A DNA stretch of 12,395 nucleotides, from contig JAHHRF010000050.1 in the NCBI GenBank assembly GCA_020025955.1, forward strand, positions 1-12,395, given 5' to 3'. Positions within the stretch are counted from its first letter, which is position 1, and each line of letters begins with the position of its first letter. Both the position numbers and the translations under genes were made by a program. This DNA comes from Sutterella sp. (GTDB lineage: Bacteria; Pseudomonadota; Gammaproteobacteria; Burkholderiales; Burkholderiaceae_F). This document shows, in pieces, positions 5,842-12,147 of the stretch. The notes below the pieces were generated by a model that saw only the letters and a list, made by a program, of their open reading frames with translations, was not told where the DNA came from and did not search any database.

Positions 5842-6883
5842 CCTGTAAGACCTTGAGGTTATGTTCCATTAAAGAGAGATACGTTTCCCCGCGGGCGAGT
5901 TCCTCCGTGGAGAGGTTATGCACGGCATGCAAGGTTTCCACCTTGGCACCCGCAGCCGACGCGATGGTCTTGGCTAAACGATCATTACTTCGTTCACACT
6001 TAAAGACCACCGGGGTGGATAAGGCTTTCGCTTTATCCGACAAGAAGGCAACCGTGGCAGCACTGGGTTGAACTTGAGCGGAGCAACCCGGAAACGCTGC
6101 GAAGTATTGTAAACGGTAATCCTTCACTAAATAACGAAACGGGAAGCGATCGCCAAAAATAAGCACGTTTCGCTTCGCTTGTTCACGCATCGCCTCATAG
6201 GCGTTATCAAGGGCTTCAAGCTTTTTGTCATAAGCCTGGTAACGCGCTTCATATTGCGCTTGATGTTTGGGGTCAAGCTCAATTAATTCGTCCGTTAAGC
6301 CCTTCACGATTAAACGCGCATTCTTGGGGGAAAGCCAAACGTGCTCATCGGCTTCAGCGTCGTGCTCAGCGTGCGCGTGAGCGTGAGCATGGTGATGATG
6401 TTCATGCTCATCGTGCTTGGCATGATCGTGGTCATGATGGTCATGATCATGGTGCGCATGGTCATGCTCATGCTTCGCATGGTCATGCTTCGCATGGTCA
6501 TGGTCGTGATCCGCTTCCATCCCTTCGACGATCTCTTCTTCAACGGTCGGCACCAAGTCCATTAACGCGACCGTATGCGGGGCTTTTTTGCCGAAGCTCT
6601 TTAAGAGCCCTTTCACCCACACGTCATTTTCACCGCCCGTGTAGACGAGGAGGTCGCTTTTCGCGATACGACGGATGTCCCCAGGACTGGGCTCATAGGT
6701 ATGGCTTTCTTGGCCGGGTTTTAAGAGTAATTTCACGCAGACGTCATCGCCCCCAATCGTGCGCACGAAGTCGTACGCGGGAAAGAGGGTGGTGGTGACG
6801 TGAAGCGAACACGTTGCCCAAGCATTGGCACTCAAGAGGAGCGCCGTCGCACTGACGGCAAAGGGTAAAGACGGGAAACGCAT
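5828..6883 (-). CDS. znuA: Periplasmic zinc-binding protein ZnuA with His-rich loop
   Basis: Substrate-binding protein of the zinc importer, 351 residues. A signal peptide covers about 1-23 (MRFPSLPFAV.. ending AWATC). The cluster A-1 fold shows TTLFPAYDFV, the first metal His H61 in SHTYEPSP, then a His/Asp-rich loop at 126-174 and the second metal His H181 in EHVWLSP. The third family His (in FHDAYGYF of E. coli ZnuA) is replaced: the region reads FGDRFPF (243-249) with Gly in that place, followed by FPGCS (264-268) and HAVHNLS (319-325). This pattern resembles a ZnuA type I recall from gut Firmicutes. ATG 6883 has AGAAAGGA (6893-6900) nine bases upstream. It lies 20 bases after zur and overlaps znuC. 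Zinc is the likely ligand; the altered site leaves some doubt. Confidence 0.92.
   Translation of the reverse strand: MRFPSLPFAVSATALLLSANAWATCSLHVTTTLFPAYDFVRTIGGDDVCVKLLLKPGQESHTYEPSPGDIRRIAKSDLLVYTGGENDVWVKGLLKSFGKKAPHTVALMDLVPTVEEEIVEGMEADHDHDHAKHDHAKHEHDHAHHDHDHHDHDHAKHDEHEHHHHAHAHAHAEHDAEADEHVWLSPKNARLIVKGLTDELIELDPKHQAQYEARYQAYDKKLEALDNAYEAMREQAKRNVLIFGDRFPFRYLVKDYRLQYFAAFPGCSAQVQPSAATVAFLSDKAKALSTPVVFKCERSNDRLAKTIASAAGAKVETLHAVHNLSTEELARGETYLSLMEHNLKVLQGALQ
6356..6513 (-). repeat. Low-complexity His/Asp/Ala codon repeat inside znuA
   Basis: This DNA codes for the His-rich loop and is made of CAT/CAC, GAT/GAC and GCG-type codons, so short catggtcatg-like units recur. An exact 15-base tandem unit occurs at 6471-6485 and 6486-6500 and encodes the DHAKH pair. 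Such stretches can grow or shrink by replication slippage in multiples that keep frame. Confidence 0.8.
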
Positions 6884-6903
6884 GGTGGGTTGTCCTTTCT
6901 AAA

Positions 6904-7356
6904 TCAACTCGACTTGGTCGTTTGATTGTTTTGAGCGTCCAAAAGACGTGCAGCTTCTTTAACGCGGCAGCTCGGGCACACGCCCGTGAATAACGGCACG
7001 GCCGTTTCCATCACAAAGCCGTGGGTGCGCAATAAGTGCTCACGCAACGTTTGACGCATTCCCGTAAACGCTTCACAGCGCAGATGGTAGATCTTGCGAC
7101 ACACGGGGCATCGCACATCAAAGGAATCCTCGTCACGCACGAAACGGAATTTGTAGCCACGGGTCTTCGGCTCTTGATAGCGTTGGACATGACCGTCCGC
7201 TAACAAGTCGTCTAATAAACGGTACACCGTGGTGCGACCAATCTTGGGGCCATCTTTGTTTACTAAAGCTACTAATTCATTCGCGCTAAAACCTTGCCCA
7301 CCGGACTGACGCAGGGTGGCCAGAAGCGCTTCTTTTTGTCGAGTGTTATACGCCAT
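6904..7356 (-). CDS. zur: Fur-family zinc-uptake regulator, Zur-like
   Basis: A 150-residue DNA-binding metal sensor. The N-terminal winged helix spans 1-75 with recognition segment IGRTTVYRLLDDL (39-51). The structural zinc site is formed by CPVC (83-86) and CPSC (127-130). H91, C94, H107 and H112 remain as possible sensing ligands. The His-rich motif that usually precedes the first CxxC (HHHxxC or HxHFHxxC) is absent: the segment reads DEDSFDVRC. It is the first gene of the operon with znuA 20 bases downstream, which strongly supports zinc control over Fur or PerR. ATG 7356 starts the normal domain; no clear ribosome binding site is seen. A dyad over the -10 (7404-7420) suggests it represses its own operon when zinc is plentiful. 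Confidence 0.85.
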   Translation of the reverse strand: MAYNTRQKEALLATLRQSGGQGFSANELVALVNKDGPKIGRTTVYRLLDDLLADGHVQRYQEPKTRGYKFRFVRDEDSFDVRCPVCRKIYHLRCEAFTGMRQTLREHLLRTHGFVMETAVPLFTGVCPSCRVKEAARLLDAQNNQTTKSS

Positions 7357-7386
7357 TGGATCTTAACTCATGGAAAATTGATGAAA

Positions 7387-7403
7387 TTGGGACTCAATCC
7401 CAA
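7387..7403 (-). promoter_or_regulatory. Perfect dyad in the zur leader
   Basis: TTGGGA (7387-7392) and TCCCAA (7398-7403) form a perfect 6-base inverted repeat around CTCAA. It directly abuts the 7404-7420 dyad and lies just downstream of the predicted start point. It could be a second regulator site or an mRNA hairpin. Confidence 0.3.
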
Positions 7404-7420
7404 GTTATATTTAGTATAGC
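7404..7420 (-). promoter_or_regulatory. Candidate zur-znu promoter -10 with overlapping operator dyad
   Basis: On the minus strand TATACT (7413-7418) is a good -10 about 57 bases before the zur start; the -35 is poor. It is covered by the inverted repeat GTTATA (7404-7409) / TATAGC (7415-7420), five of six paired, with a 5-base centre. The half-site sequence resembles known Zur sites, but the spacing is wider than in the E. coli Zur box. Confidence 0.45.
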
Positions 7421-7680
7421 ACCCTTCTTTTAGGGCTAAGTCACTAAAAAATGAGTGAAAAATTGTGAAAATGGCGTGGTTCCAAATTGGGTTTTGTAAT
7501 TTTCGTTTTGCTAAAACACAATAAAGCCTCGAAGTGTCTAGCGAGACACCCGTATTAAAGTGATTTTTGTGTAAGTCGACTTCCCAATTCTCTTTGTCGA
7601 GAAGGGAGACCGAACGGATGAGGGGAAAACGTCGTAAAAAGGCCAAAGTGCCAACCTCCCCCAAATGGACCCAAAATGAA
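7421..7680. other. AT-rich intergenic stretch between zur and queF
   Basis: No gene is supported here. Long frames on either strand show no codon or motif pattern of a protein and run through the promoter or into queF. Visible structure: GTGAAAA repeated at 7455-7461 and 7465-7471 upstream of the zur promoter, and a perfect dyad GTGTCT/AGACAC at 7534-7549 with centre AGCG. Function unknown. Confidence 0.45.
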
Positions 7681-7717
7681 ATCGGGATACGTCCTTTTCT
7701 GGAGAACGTATCCCGAT
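7681..7717 (-). terminator. Terminator hairpin downstream of queF
   Basis: ATCGGGATACGT (7681-7692) is an exact complement of ACGTATCCCGAT (7706-7717), a perfect 12-base stem with a 13-base loop, 15 bases after the queF stop. On the minus strand it is followed by an interrupted T stretch (TTTCATTTT). The stem is very strong and the T-run only moderate. Confidence 0.75.
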
Positions 7718-7732
7718 CGTATGGGCTATGCC

Positions 7733-8596
7733 TTATTGGCGAATGGTTCGTGGCGGCGTTTGAACGTTAGCGACATCAACCCCTAACGCACGCACGGGCG
7801 AAATATCAATCCCACCGCGACGCGTGAAGCAACATTTCACTTCGAGGAACTCAGGAGCTAACAAACGCTTTAAATCCGTGAAAATCTGTTCGCAACACTG
7901 CTCATGAAACCCTTGGTGATGGCGAAAGGACACCACGTACTTTAAGAAGGCTTCTTCCGACAAGGCTTTGTCGGCCTTAACGCGCACAATCACCGACGCG
8001 TGGTCAGGCTGACCCGTCACCGGGCAACGGCTACGCAACAAGTTGGAGACGACCGTTTGGATCTCACCCTTAACTTTTTGCTCCGTGGCATCTAAAAGAT
8101 GAGCGTTAACGTCGTAGTCCGTGCACACTGTGTCACTGTATTTCTTTTCAACGGGCACGGTATCGGGACGAAGGATGAGCATGTCGTCAGCAGGCGTATC
8201 CACGTCAGAGAGCGTCACTTCCACTTGCGCGCCTACCACGTCACTGATGTCTTTCGTCATCTGGTCTTCCACGTCTTTGATGGAAGCAAACGTCGACTGC
8301 GTGAAACTTCCCACATAGAGTTTTAACGACTTGGATTCCACAATGTTGGGGCTCGTAGCGGGCACCTTTAACGTACCCACCGCCAATTGAGGCAATCCCG
8401 TTGGGCTTAACCACGTGATCTCGTAGAGACGCCACAGGTCAAAGCCTTCGAAGTCATAGACGCCAATATCTTCTCGACCAAGCTTTCGGCTAATGGGATA
8501 GAGGAGACTCGGGTTATAGGTGTCTACATAGTCCGTGCTCTTACCTAAAACCGTGCTCGATTCAATGGCAGAACGCACCGTCGTTTCGTTTTTCAT
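7733..8596 (-). CDS. queF: NADPH-dependent 7-cyano-7-deazaguanine reductase QueF (long form)
   Basis: Cytoplasmic enzyme reducing preQ0 to preQ1 for queuosine in tRNA. With ATG 8596 the product is 287 residues, close to E. coli QueF (282). LGKSTDYVDTYNPSLL matches the family start. The QueF motif ESKSLKLY is at 87-94; catalytic Cys191 lies in SRCPVTGQPD, with Asp198; FHEQC gives His231 and Glu232; RRGGIDISP is near the C-terminus. The frame is open to 8689, but a perfect TATAAT at 8634-8639 and the porin terminator at 8679-8712 lie within that extension, and its residues do not match the family, so 8596 is preferred. No clear Shine-Dalgarno is seen. It stands alone, with its own promoter and terminator. 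Confidence 0.93.
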   Translation of the reverse strand: MKNETTVRSAIESSTVLGKSTDYVDTYNPSLLYPISRKLGREDIGVYDFEGFDLWRLYEITWLSPTGLPQLAVGTLKVPATSPNIVESKSLKLYVGSFTQSTFASIKDVEDQMTKDISDVVGAQVEVTLSDVDTPADDMLILRPDTVPVEKKYSDTVCTDYDVNAHLLDATEQKVKGEIQTVVSNLLRSRCPVTGQPDHASVIVRVKADKALSEEAFLKYVVSFRHHQGFHEQCCEQIFTDLKRLLAPEFLEVKCCFTRRGGIDISPVRALGVDVANVQTPPRTIRQ

Positions 8597-8633
8597 AAGT
8601 GGGTGTTGAATTGGGATAACGTTGAAGCCCCTC

Positions 8634-8639
8634 ATTATA
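8634..8639 (-). promoter_or_regulatory. queF -10 box
   Basis: A perfect TATAAT on the minus strand, preceded by GTA and about 38 bases before the queF ATG at 8596. No good -35 stands at the normal distance. The resulting 5' leader is about 30 bases, too short for most riboswitches, and I could not fit it to a preQ1 motif. Confidence 0.5.
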
Positions 8640-8673
8640 CGGGGGTGACTGGGGTTACGTTGAGCATGGAAAG

Positions 8674-8712
8674 AAAAAGGTACGCCCAAACGCTTTCACG
8701 TTTAGACGTACC
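8674..8712 (-). terminator. Terminator of porin gene 1
   Basis: On the minus strand GGTACG (8707-8712) pairs with CGTACC (8679-8684), and AAACG (8699-8703) pairs with CGTTT (8688-8692), with a 3x3 internal loop and a 6-base loop. A T-rich run (TTTTTCTT, 8671-8678) follows. It lies 58 bases after the porin stop and separates the porin from queF. Confidence 0.8.
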
Positions 8713-8770
8713 CCGAGGAGCATCACTATGTTGAAACGCTAGAAGGGATAAACCCTTCAAGTGTCAAACC

Positions 8771-9940
8771 TTAGAAGCTGTGACCGATACCAAAGTAGAC
8801 CTGGCTTTCGGTGGTCTTCGTCGGACCTTCCTTCAAACGAGCAACGCCGGCACCGACGTAGAGACCCGTACGCTTGGAGAGGTCGTATTCGTAACGGCTC
8901 ATGAAGGCCAACTTGGTGGGCTTGTCGCGACCTTCCTTGAACTTGGAATAGGACACCTGACCCGAGAGCTTGCCGTCACCCATGGGGGCGCTAGCACCCA
9001 AGGAGAAGACATGGAGCTTGTTCTTTTCAAGCTTCGTGAGCTTTTCGGCTTTCTCATGATCCTTATCCGTGGAGGCGAAATCAGGATGGTCAGCCATCTT
9101 CACGAATTCATAAGCGCTAAAGAGCTTAACGACGTCAAAGTCGTAACTTGCCCCCGCGTTAACGAAGGTGTTCTTCGTACGAGCGATGGGCTGGAAAATG
9201 CTAGACGAAGTCCCGCCAGGAGCAACAGGATTAATATAAATCATCCCTGCTGGACCGCGTTCCTGTTCGAAGGTAACGCCCGCAGCGAACTTGTTCGCGT
9301 TAAAGCTCAAGCCCACGCCATAGTAGTGTTCGTTTTTCTTATCCAAGTACCCCTTGGTGCGGGCAAAACCCTTGGTGAGGTTGCCGAACTTTTCAGTGTG
9401 GCCTTCCTGAGCAACATTGCTGTTGGCATACATCAAGTGCAACTGTAAGCCACCCACGTCAGGCGTCTTATAGGCGATAGCGCGGTCGTAACGCCCCGTC
9501 TTAACCATGCCGGTTTCCATCGCGCCATCACTATCACCGATGGCATACAAGTCACCGATCACATCCTGGCTACCGATCTGGGAGCCTAAGCCACCAAAGC
9601 GACCTAAGGTGACGGTACCGAAGTTGCCATCAACGAAGAGGGCAGCTTCACGACCGAAGAGACGGTGCGGGTGGCTCATCTTGCCGTTGGAGAGCGAGAA
9701 ACCGTTTTCGAGCTTGAAGCCAACCTTCAAGTCACCGATTTCTTCAACGCCCTTAACCCCAATACGGGAACCCTTGACGATACCGTCTTCAAAGGTAAAG
9801 GAATTCGTGGCCTTCTGGGTCTTGTTCTTTACGTGCGAATAAAGGAAACCCGCGTCAACGTGACCGTACAAGGTCACCGAGGCGGCCTGAGCAAAGCCTG
9901 CGGCCCCAAAGAGAGCCATTACAAGTAGGGACTTCTTCAT
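8771..9940 (-). CDS. Outer-membrane porin 1 (Gram-negative trimeric porin family)
   Basis: 389-residue beta-barrel porin. The signal peptide is residues 1-19 (MKKSLLVMALFGAAGFAQA), then ASVTLYGHVDAGF opens the first strand. SRIGVKGVEEIGDLKVGFKLENGF, FVDGNFGTVTLGRFGG and the end YFGIGHSF with terminal Phe are hallmarks of burkholderial porins; the final Phe is the barrel-assembly signal. The frame extends to ATG 9955, but GGAG at 9948-9951 sits seven bases before ATG 9940, inside that extension, so 9940 is the start. It shares GYLDKKNEHYYG and EYDLSKRT-type segments with porin 2 and carries a longer insert near residues 225-245. Its terminator differs from those of porins 2 and 3. Solute preference cannot be read from the sequence. 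Confidence 0.93.
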   Translation of the reverse strand: MKKSLLVMALFGAAGFAQAASVTLYGHVDAGFLYSHVKNKTQKATNSFTFEDGIVKGSRIGVKGVEEIGDLKVGFKLENGFSLSNGKMSHPHRLFGREAALFVDGNFGTVTLGRFGGLGSQIGSQDVIGDLYAIGDSDGAMETGMVKTGRYDRAIAYKTPDVGGLQLHLMYANSNVAQEGHTEKFGNLTKGFARTKGYLDKKNEHYYGVGLSFNANKFAAGVTFEQERGPAGMIYINPVAPGGTSSSIFQPIARTKNTFVNAGASYDFDVVKLFSAYEFVKMADHPDFASTDKDHEKAEKLTKLEKNKLHVFSLGASAPMGDGKLSGQVSYSKFKEGRDKPTKLAFMSRYEYDLSKRTGLYVGAGVARLKEGPTKTTESQVYFGIGHSF

Positions 9941-10484
9941 AATCAATCTCCACATTAGAGAATAAACAGTAAATTCCGGAACAGCGATCTTCCCGATCCG
10001 TTGAGCTTATTTTTATCGTCGTGATGATTGAAAATCGACAGAAAACCGCGTCTAAATTATTCTGTCAACGCGATATCTAGGGTTTACCCCTACTGTTGGG
10101 CGGATTAATCCCTTGACATAGTTGCTATTTTCTCACGAAAGTAAACTTTTTCTAAAACGCTTCAAATCATGTAGATACGTAAATATGGAAACTACGCAAT
10201 ATTAGGAATGTGGTTATTTATTCATTAATAAAAAATGAAATTTATCCAGTGTGAATAACGCTTTTGATAATCAAATATTCGTCTAATAGAAAGGCACTGA
10301 ATAATTTTGTCTCTCATGACATAAACGAAGAGGAACTATCAAACGCTGTGAGAGGAGAGGGCGAGGATCTTAGCGACGAGGGGGAAGAGTCTCAGGGAAC
10401 GTGAGAGGGGCTCAGGATGGCGCTGGCGACGTTTAGAGGGGAATATGGCGGAGAGTGTGTAGTAGGGACTTAAATCGTCCCTAG
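9941..10484. promoter_or_regulatory. Long regulatory gap upstream of porin 1
   Basis: About 540 bases without a gene. On the minus strand TTGACA (10063-10068) is a perfect -35, with only a weak -10 (TTTTCT, 10040-10045) at 17 bases. TTCCGGAA (9974-9981) is a palindrome in the leader, GGATTAATCC (10102-10111) another near the -35. From 10120 to 10320 the DNA is very AT-rich, with a palindrome TTTGATAATCAAA at 10263-10275. From about 10320 to 10470 the plus strand turns purine- and G-rich, with no gene. Length and structure suggest heavy control of porin 1. Confidence 0.45.
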
Positions 10485-10525
10485 GGATAAGAAAACGCCC
10501 CGTCGATTGTCATCAACGAGGCGTT
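10485..10525 (-). terminator. Terminator of porin gene 2
   Basis: AACGCC (10494-10499) pairs with GGCGTT (10520-10525) and continues, after one mismatch, with CGT/ACG and, after another, GAT/ATC around loop TGTC. On the minus strand it is followed by TTCTTAT. It is nearly the same sequence as the porin 3 terminator. Confidence 0.85.
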
Positions 10526-10535
10526 GTTCAACTTA
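10492..10535 (-). repeat. Duplicated terminator sequence, copy 1
   Basis: Matches 12076-12119 in 42 of 44 bases. The two differences are C10504/T12088 and T10508/C12092; the first changes a mismatch into a stem pair and the second lies in the loop. The copy covers the terminator and the bases just after the porin coding end, so it marks duplication of the porin unit. Confidence 0.85.
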
Positions 10536-10563
10536 TATCAGTTAAGCCTGAAGCTTAATCAGA

Positions 10564-11670
10564 TTAGAAGTTGTGGCCGAGACCGAAGTAAACCTGGCGA
10601 GCATTGACCTTAATCGTGCCTGCCGTGGCATTGGTCTTGTCCTTGCCATGAGCGATACCTGCACCGATGTAAAGCTGGGTACGCTTGGAGAGGTCGTAGG
10701 CATAGCGAGCAGCTAAGGTGTCGATCGTCTGCTTACCACCAGCGAGCGGCTTGACCTGACCATGGCTGAACTGTGCAAGCACTTCGCCACCGGCAACAGG
10801 TGCCGACAAACCGATGGTGTAGGTGTGCGACTTGGCGGCAACAGCAATCAAGTCGCCCTCAGCGTCGGGCTGGCTGGCTGCAGCTAAGCGGCTAGCAAAG
10901 TTCACGTCATCAGCAACAGTAGCGGATTCGGCATTGGACTTGGCATACTGGTAACCAAGATGAGCCTTAACCACTTCGAAGTCATAGGAGCCAGCGAGGT
11001 TGAAGACGCTACCCTTATCCTTCTTGTCAGCCTTCTTCGTTTCTTCGTAGGCAGCAACTAAGCCAAGGTTGTCGTCGTTGTAGTCAACCGCTAAGCCGTA
11101 GTAGTGAGCGTTTTTCTGATCAAGGTAGCCCTTCTTCTTAGCATCAACAGCTTGAGAGTTGGCATACATGGCATGGACCTGAACACCAGAGAAGACCGGG
11201 CTCTTGTATTCGATAGCAGCGTTTTGCTTGCTGGTTGTCACACCAGCAAAGCCGAAGTCGTTGTCACCACCGCCGAGGGCGTACTGACCGAAGACGACGT
11301 CCATGGAGGAGTCAGCACCAACACCGCCGAAACGACCAACGTGCACGGAACCGAAGTCACCTTCAACAAAGGCACGAGCCTGACGGTCGAAGAGCTTGCC
11401 AGCGGTGTTCATTTCACCCGTGGCAATGTTAAAACCGTTTTCAAGTTGGAAACCAACCTTGAGATCACCGATCTGCTCAACGCCCTTGACACCAATACGG
11501 CTACCGCCGACGAGGCCGTCTTCCATCTTAAAAGACTTAACAACCTCATTGCCAGACTTGGCGTAGTTGTACTTGAAACCAGCATCAAAACGACCGTAAA
11601 CCGTCACGGAAGCAGCTTGAGCAATACCTGCAGCGCCGAAGAGGGCGAGTACGAGAAGGGACTTTTTCAT
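10564..11670 (-). CDS. Outer-membrane porin 2 (Gram-negative trimeric porin family)
   Basis: 368-residue porin. The signal peptide is 1-19 (MKKSLLVLALFGAAGIAQA), followed by ASVTVYGRFDAGF. SRIGVKGVEQIGDLKVGFQLENGF, FVEGDFGSVHVGRFGG, GYLDQKNAHYYG, YAYDLSKRTQLYIGAG and the last residues VYFGLGHNF, ending in Phe, fit the family. ATG 11670 begins the signal peptide directly; the upstream AGAGAAAG is a weak Shine-Dalgarno. It is clearly paralogous to porins 1 and 3 and closest to 3 in its C-terminal part and terminator. A Fur-box-like site (11723-11741) and a 20-bp dyad (11703-11722) precede it, so expression may respond to iron or another signal. Function as a general or anion porin is a family inference. 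Confidence 0.94.
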   Translation of the reverse strand: MKKSLLVLALFGAAGIAQAASVTVYGRFDAGFKYNYAKSGNEVVKSFKMEDGLVGGSRIGVKGVEQIGDLKVGFQLENGFNIATGEMNTAGKLFDRQARAFVEGDFGSVHVGRFGGVGADSSMDVVFGQYALGGGDNDFGFAGVTTSKQNAAIEYKSPVFSGVQVHAMYANSQAVDAKKKGYLDQKNAHYYGLAVDYNDDNLGLVAAYEETKKADKKDKGSVFNLAGSYDFEVVKAHLGYQYAKSNAESATVADDVNFASRLAAASQPDAEGDLIAVAAKSHTYTIGLSAPVAGGEVLAQFSHGQVKPLAGGKQTIDTLAARYAYDLSKRTQLYIGAGIAHGKDKTNATAGTIKVNARQVYFGLGHNF

Positions 11671-11702
11671 GATCTTTCTCTCATCTAGAAGTTATTGAAG
11701 AT

Positions 11703-11722
11703 TCAGGGAATGATTTCCCTGA
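11703..11722. promoter_or_regulatory. Perfect 20-bp dyad in the porin 2 leader
   Basis: TCAGGGAA (11703-11710) and TTCCCTGA (11715-11722) are exact inverted repeats around TGAT, 33 bases before the porin 2 ATG. It could be an operator or an mRNA hairpin near the ribosome site. I do not recognise the bound protein. Confidence 0.5.
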
Positions 11723-11741
11723 TTAGATGAGTCTCATTCTC
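11723..11741 (-). promoter_or_regulatory. Fur-box-like site upstream of porin 2
   Basis: The minus-strand 19-mer at these positions begins GAGAATGAGACTCAT and agrees with the classic Fur consensus at 12 of 19 places. Within it ATGAG-T-CTCAT (11727-11737) is a perfect palindrome. It directly abuts the 11703-11722 dyad and overlaps a possible -10 (TCTAAT, 11722-11727). Matches of this quality also occur by chance in AT-rich DNA. Confidence 0.4.
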
Positions 11742-12070
11742 ATATAAAAAAGCAATGAGAGGTACTAGTGAAGCGATAAAAGAGGCTTTTTATAAGGGTT
11801 TATATCTAATAATCGACTTATTTTGCGCCTTATCGTGTTGTTACGTAACCACATAAGTAATCAAAACGACTCTGAGTGAGTGGTTTTGGACATTTGCTAA
11901 GGTGATGAAATTGAAGGGTTAATTAGTAACACCTCGACTGGTTTTTGAAACACACATAATTCATCGAGTAAGGCGATGATTAGTTAGGAATATTTGAAAG
12001 AAAACGAAGTCAGTTGACGTCCAGTTCTGTCATAAAAATATGAGATAAGGCTCTTAATTAGTTTTAGCGA
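11742..12070. other. AT-rich gap between porin 2 and porin 3
   Basis: About 330 bases with no gene. The DNA is AT-rich with A/T runs such as the A-tract at 11746-11751, as is usual upstream of strongly controlled porin genes. No clear -35/-10 pair for porin 2 could be picked, and no small gene or structured RNA is apparent. Confidence 0.4.
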
Positions 12071-12073
12071 AAT

Positions 12074-12109
12074 CAAAAACGCCCCGTTGATCGTCATCAA
12101 CGAGGCGTT
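12074..12109 (-). terminator. Terminator of porin gene 3
   Basis: AACGCC (12078-12083) pairs with GGCGTT (12104-12109), then after one mismatch CGTTGAT (12085-12091) pairs with ATCAACG (12096-12102) around loop CGTC. On the minus strand a run of five T follows. It is a more complete stem than the copy after porin 2. Confidence 0.88.
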
Positions 12110-12119
12110 GTTCAACTTA
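12076..12119 (-). repeat. Duplicated terminator sequence, copy 2
   Basis: Second copy of the 44-base sequence at 10492-10535, differing at two positions. It stands at the same relative place, just after the end of a porin gene. Confidence 0.85.
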
Positions 12120-12147
12120 AACCTGTGAAGCTCAAGGCTTGTGAAGG

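Noticed and set aside
6341..6565. Met/Val-rich frame opposite the znuA His loop
   Set aside because: A by-product of CAT/CAC repeats read in antisense; low complexity, no independent signals.
7368..7664. 98-codon minus-strand frame upstream of zur
   Set aside because: It runs through the zur promoter dyads, has an ordinary AT-rich noncoding residue mix and no ribosome site or known motif.
7567..7770. 67-codon plus-strand frame overlapping the queF terminator and 3' end
   Set aside because: Crosses a strong 12-base terminator stem and the end of queF in antisense; no protein features.
8597..8627. preQ1 riboswitch in the queF leader
   Set aside because: The leader is about 30 bases and I could not fit the required stem, loop and A-rich tail.
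8597..8689. 31-codon N-terminal extension of queF
   Set aside because: Contains the queF TATAAT and overlaps the porin 1 terminator; residues do not fit the QueF family, and ATG 8596 gives the usual length.
8780..9448. 222-codon plus-strand frame opposite porin 1
   Set aside because: Antisense shadow of a clearly recognisable porin; no domain or start signal of its own.
11104..11688. 194-codon plus-strand frame opposite porin 2
   Set aside because: Antisense shadow of porin 2, caused by its codon bias.
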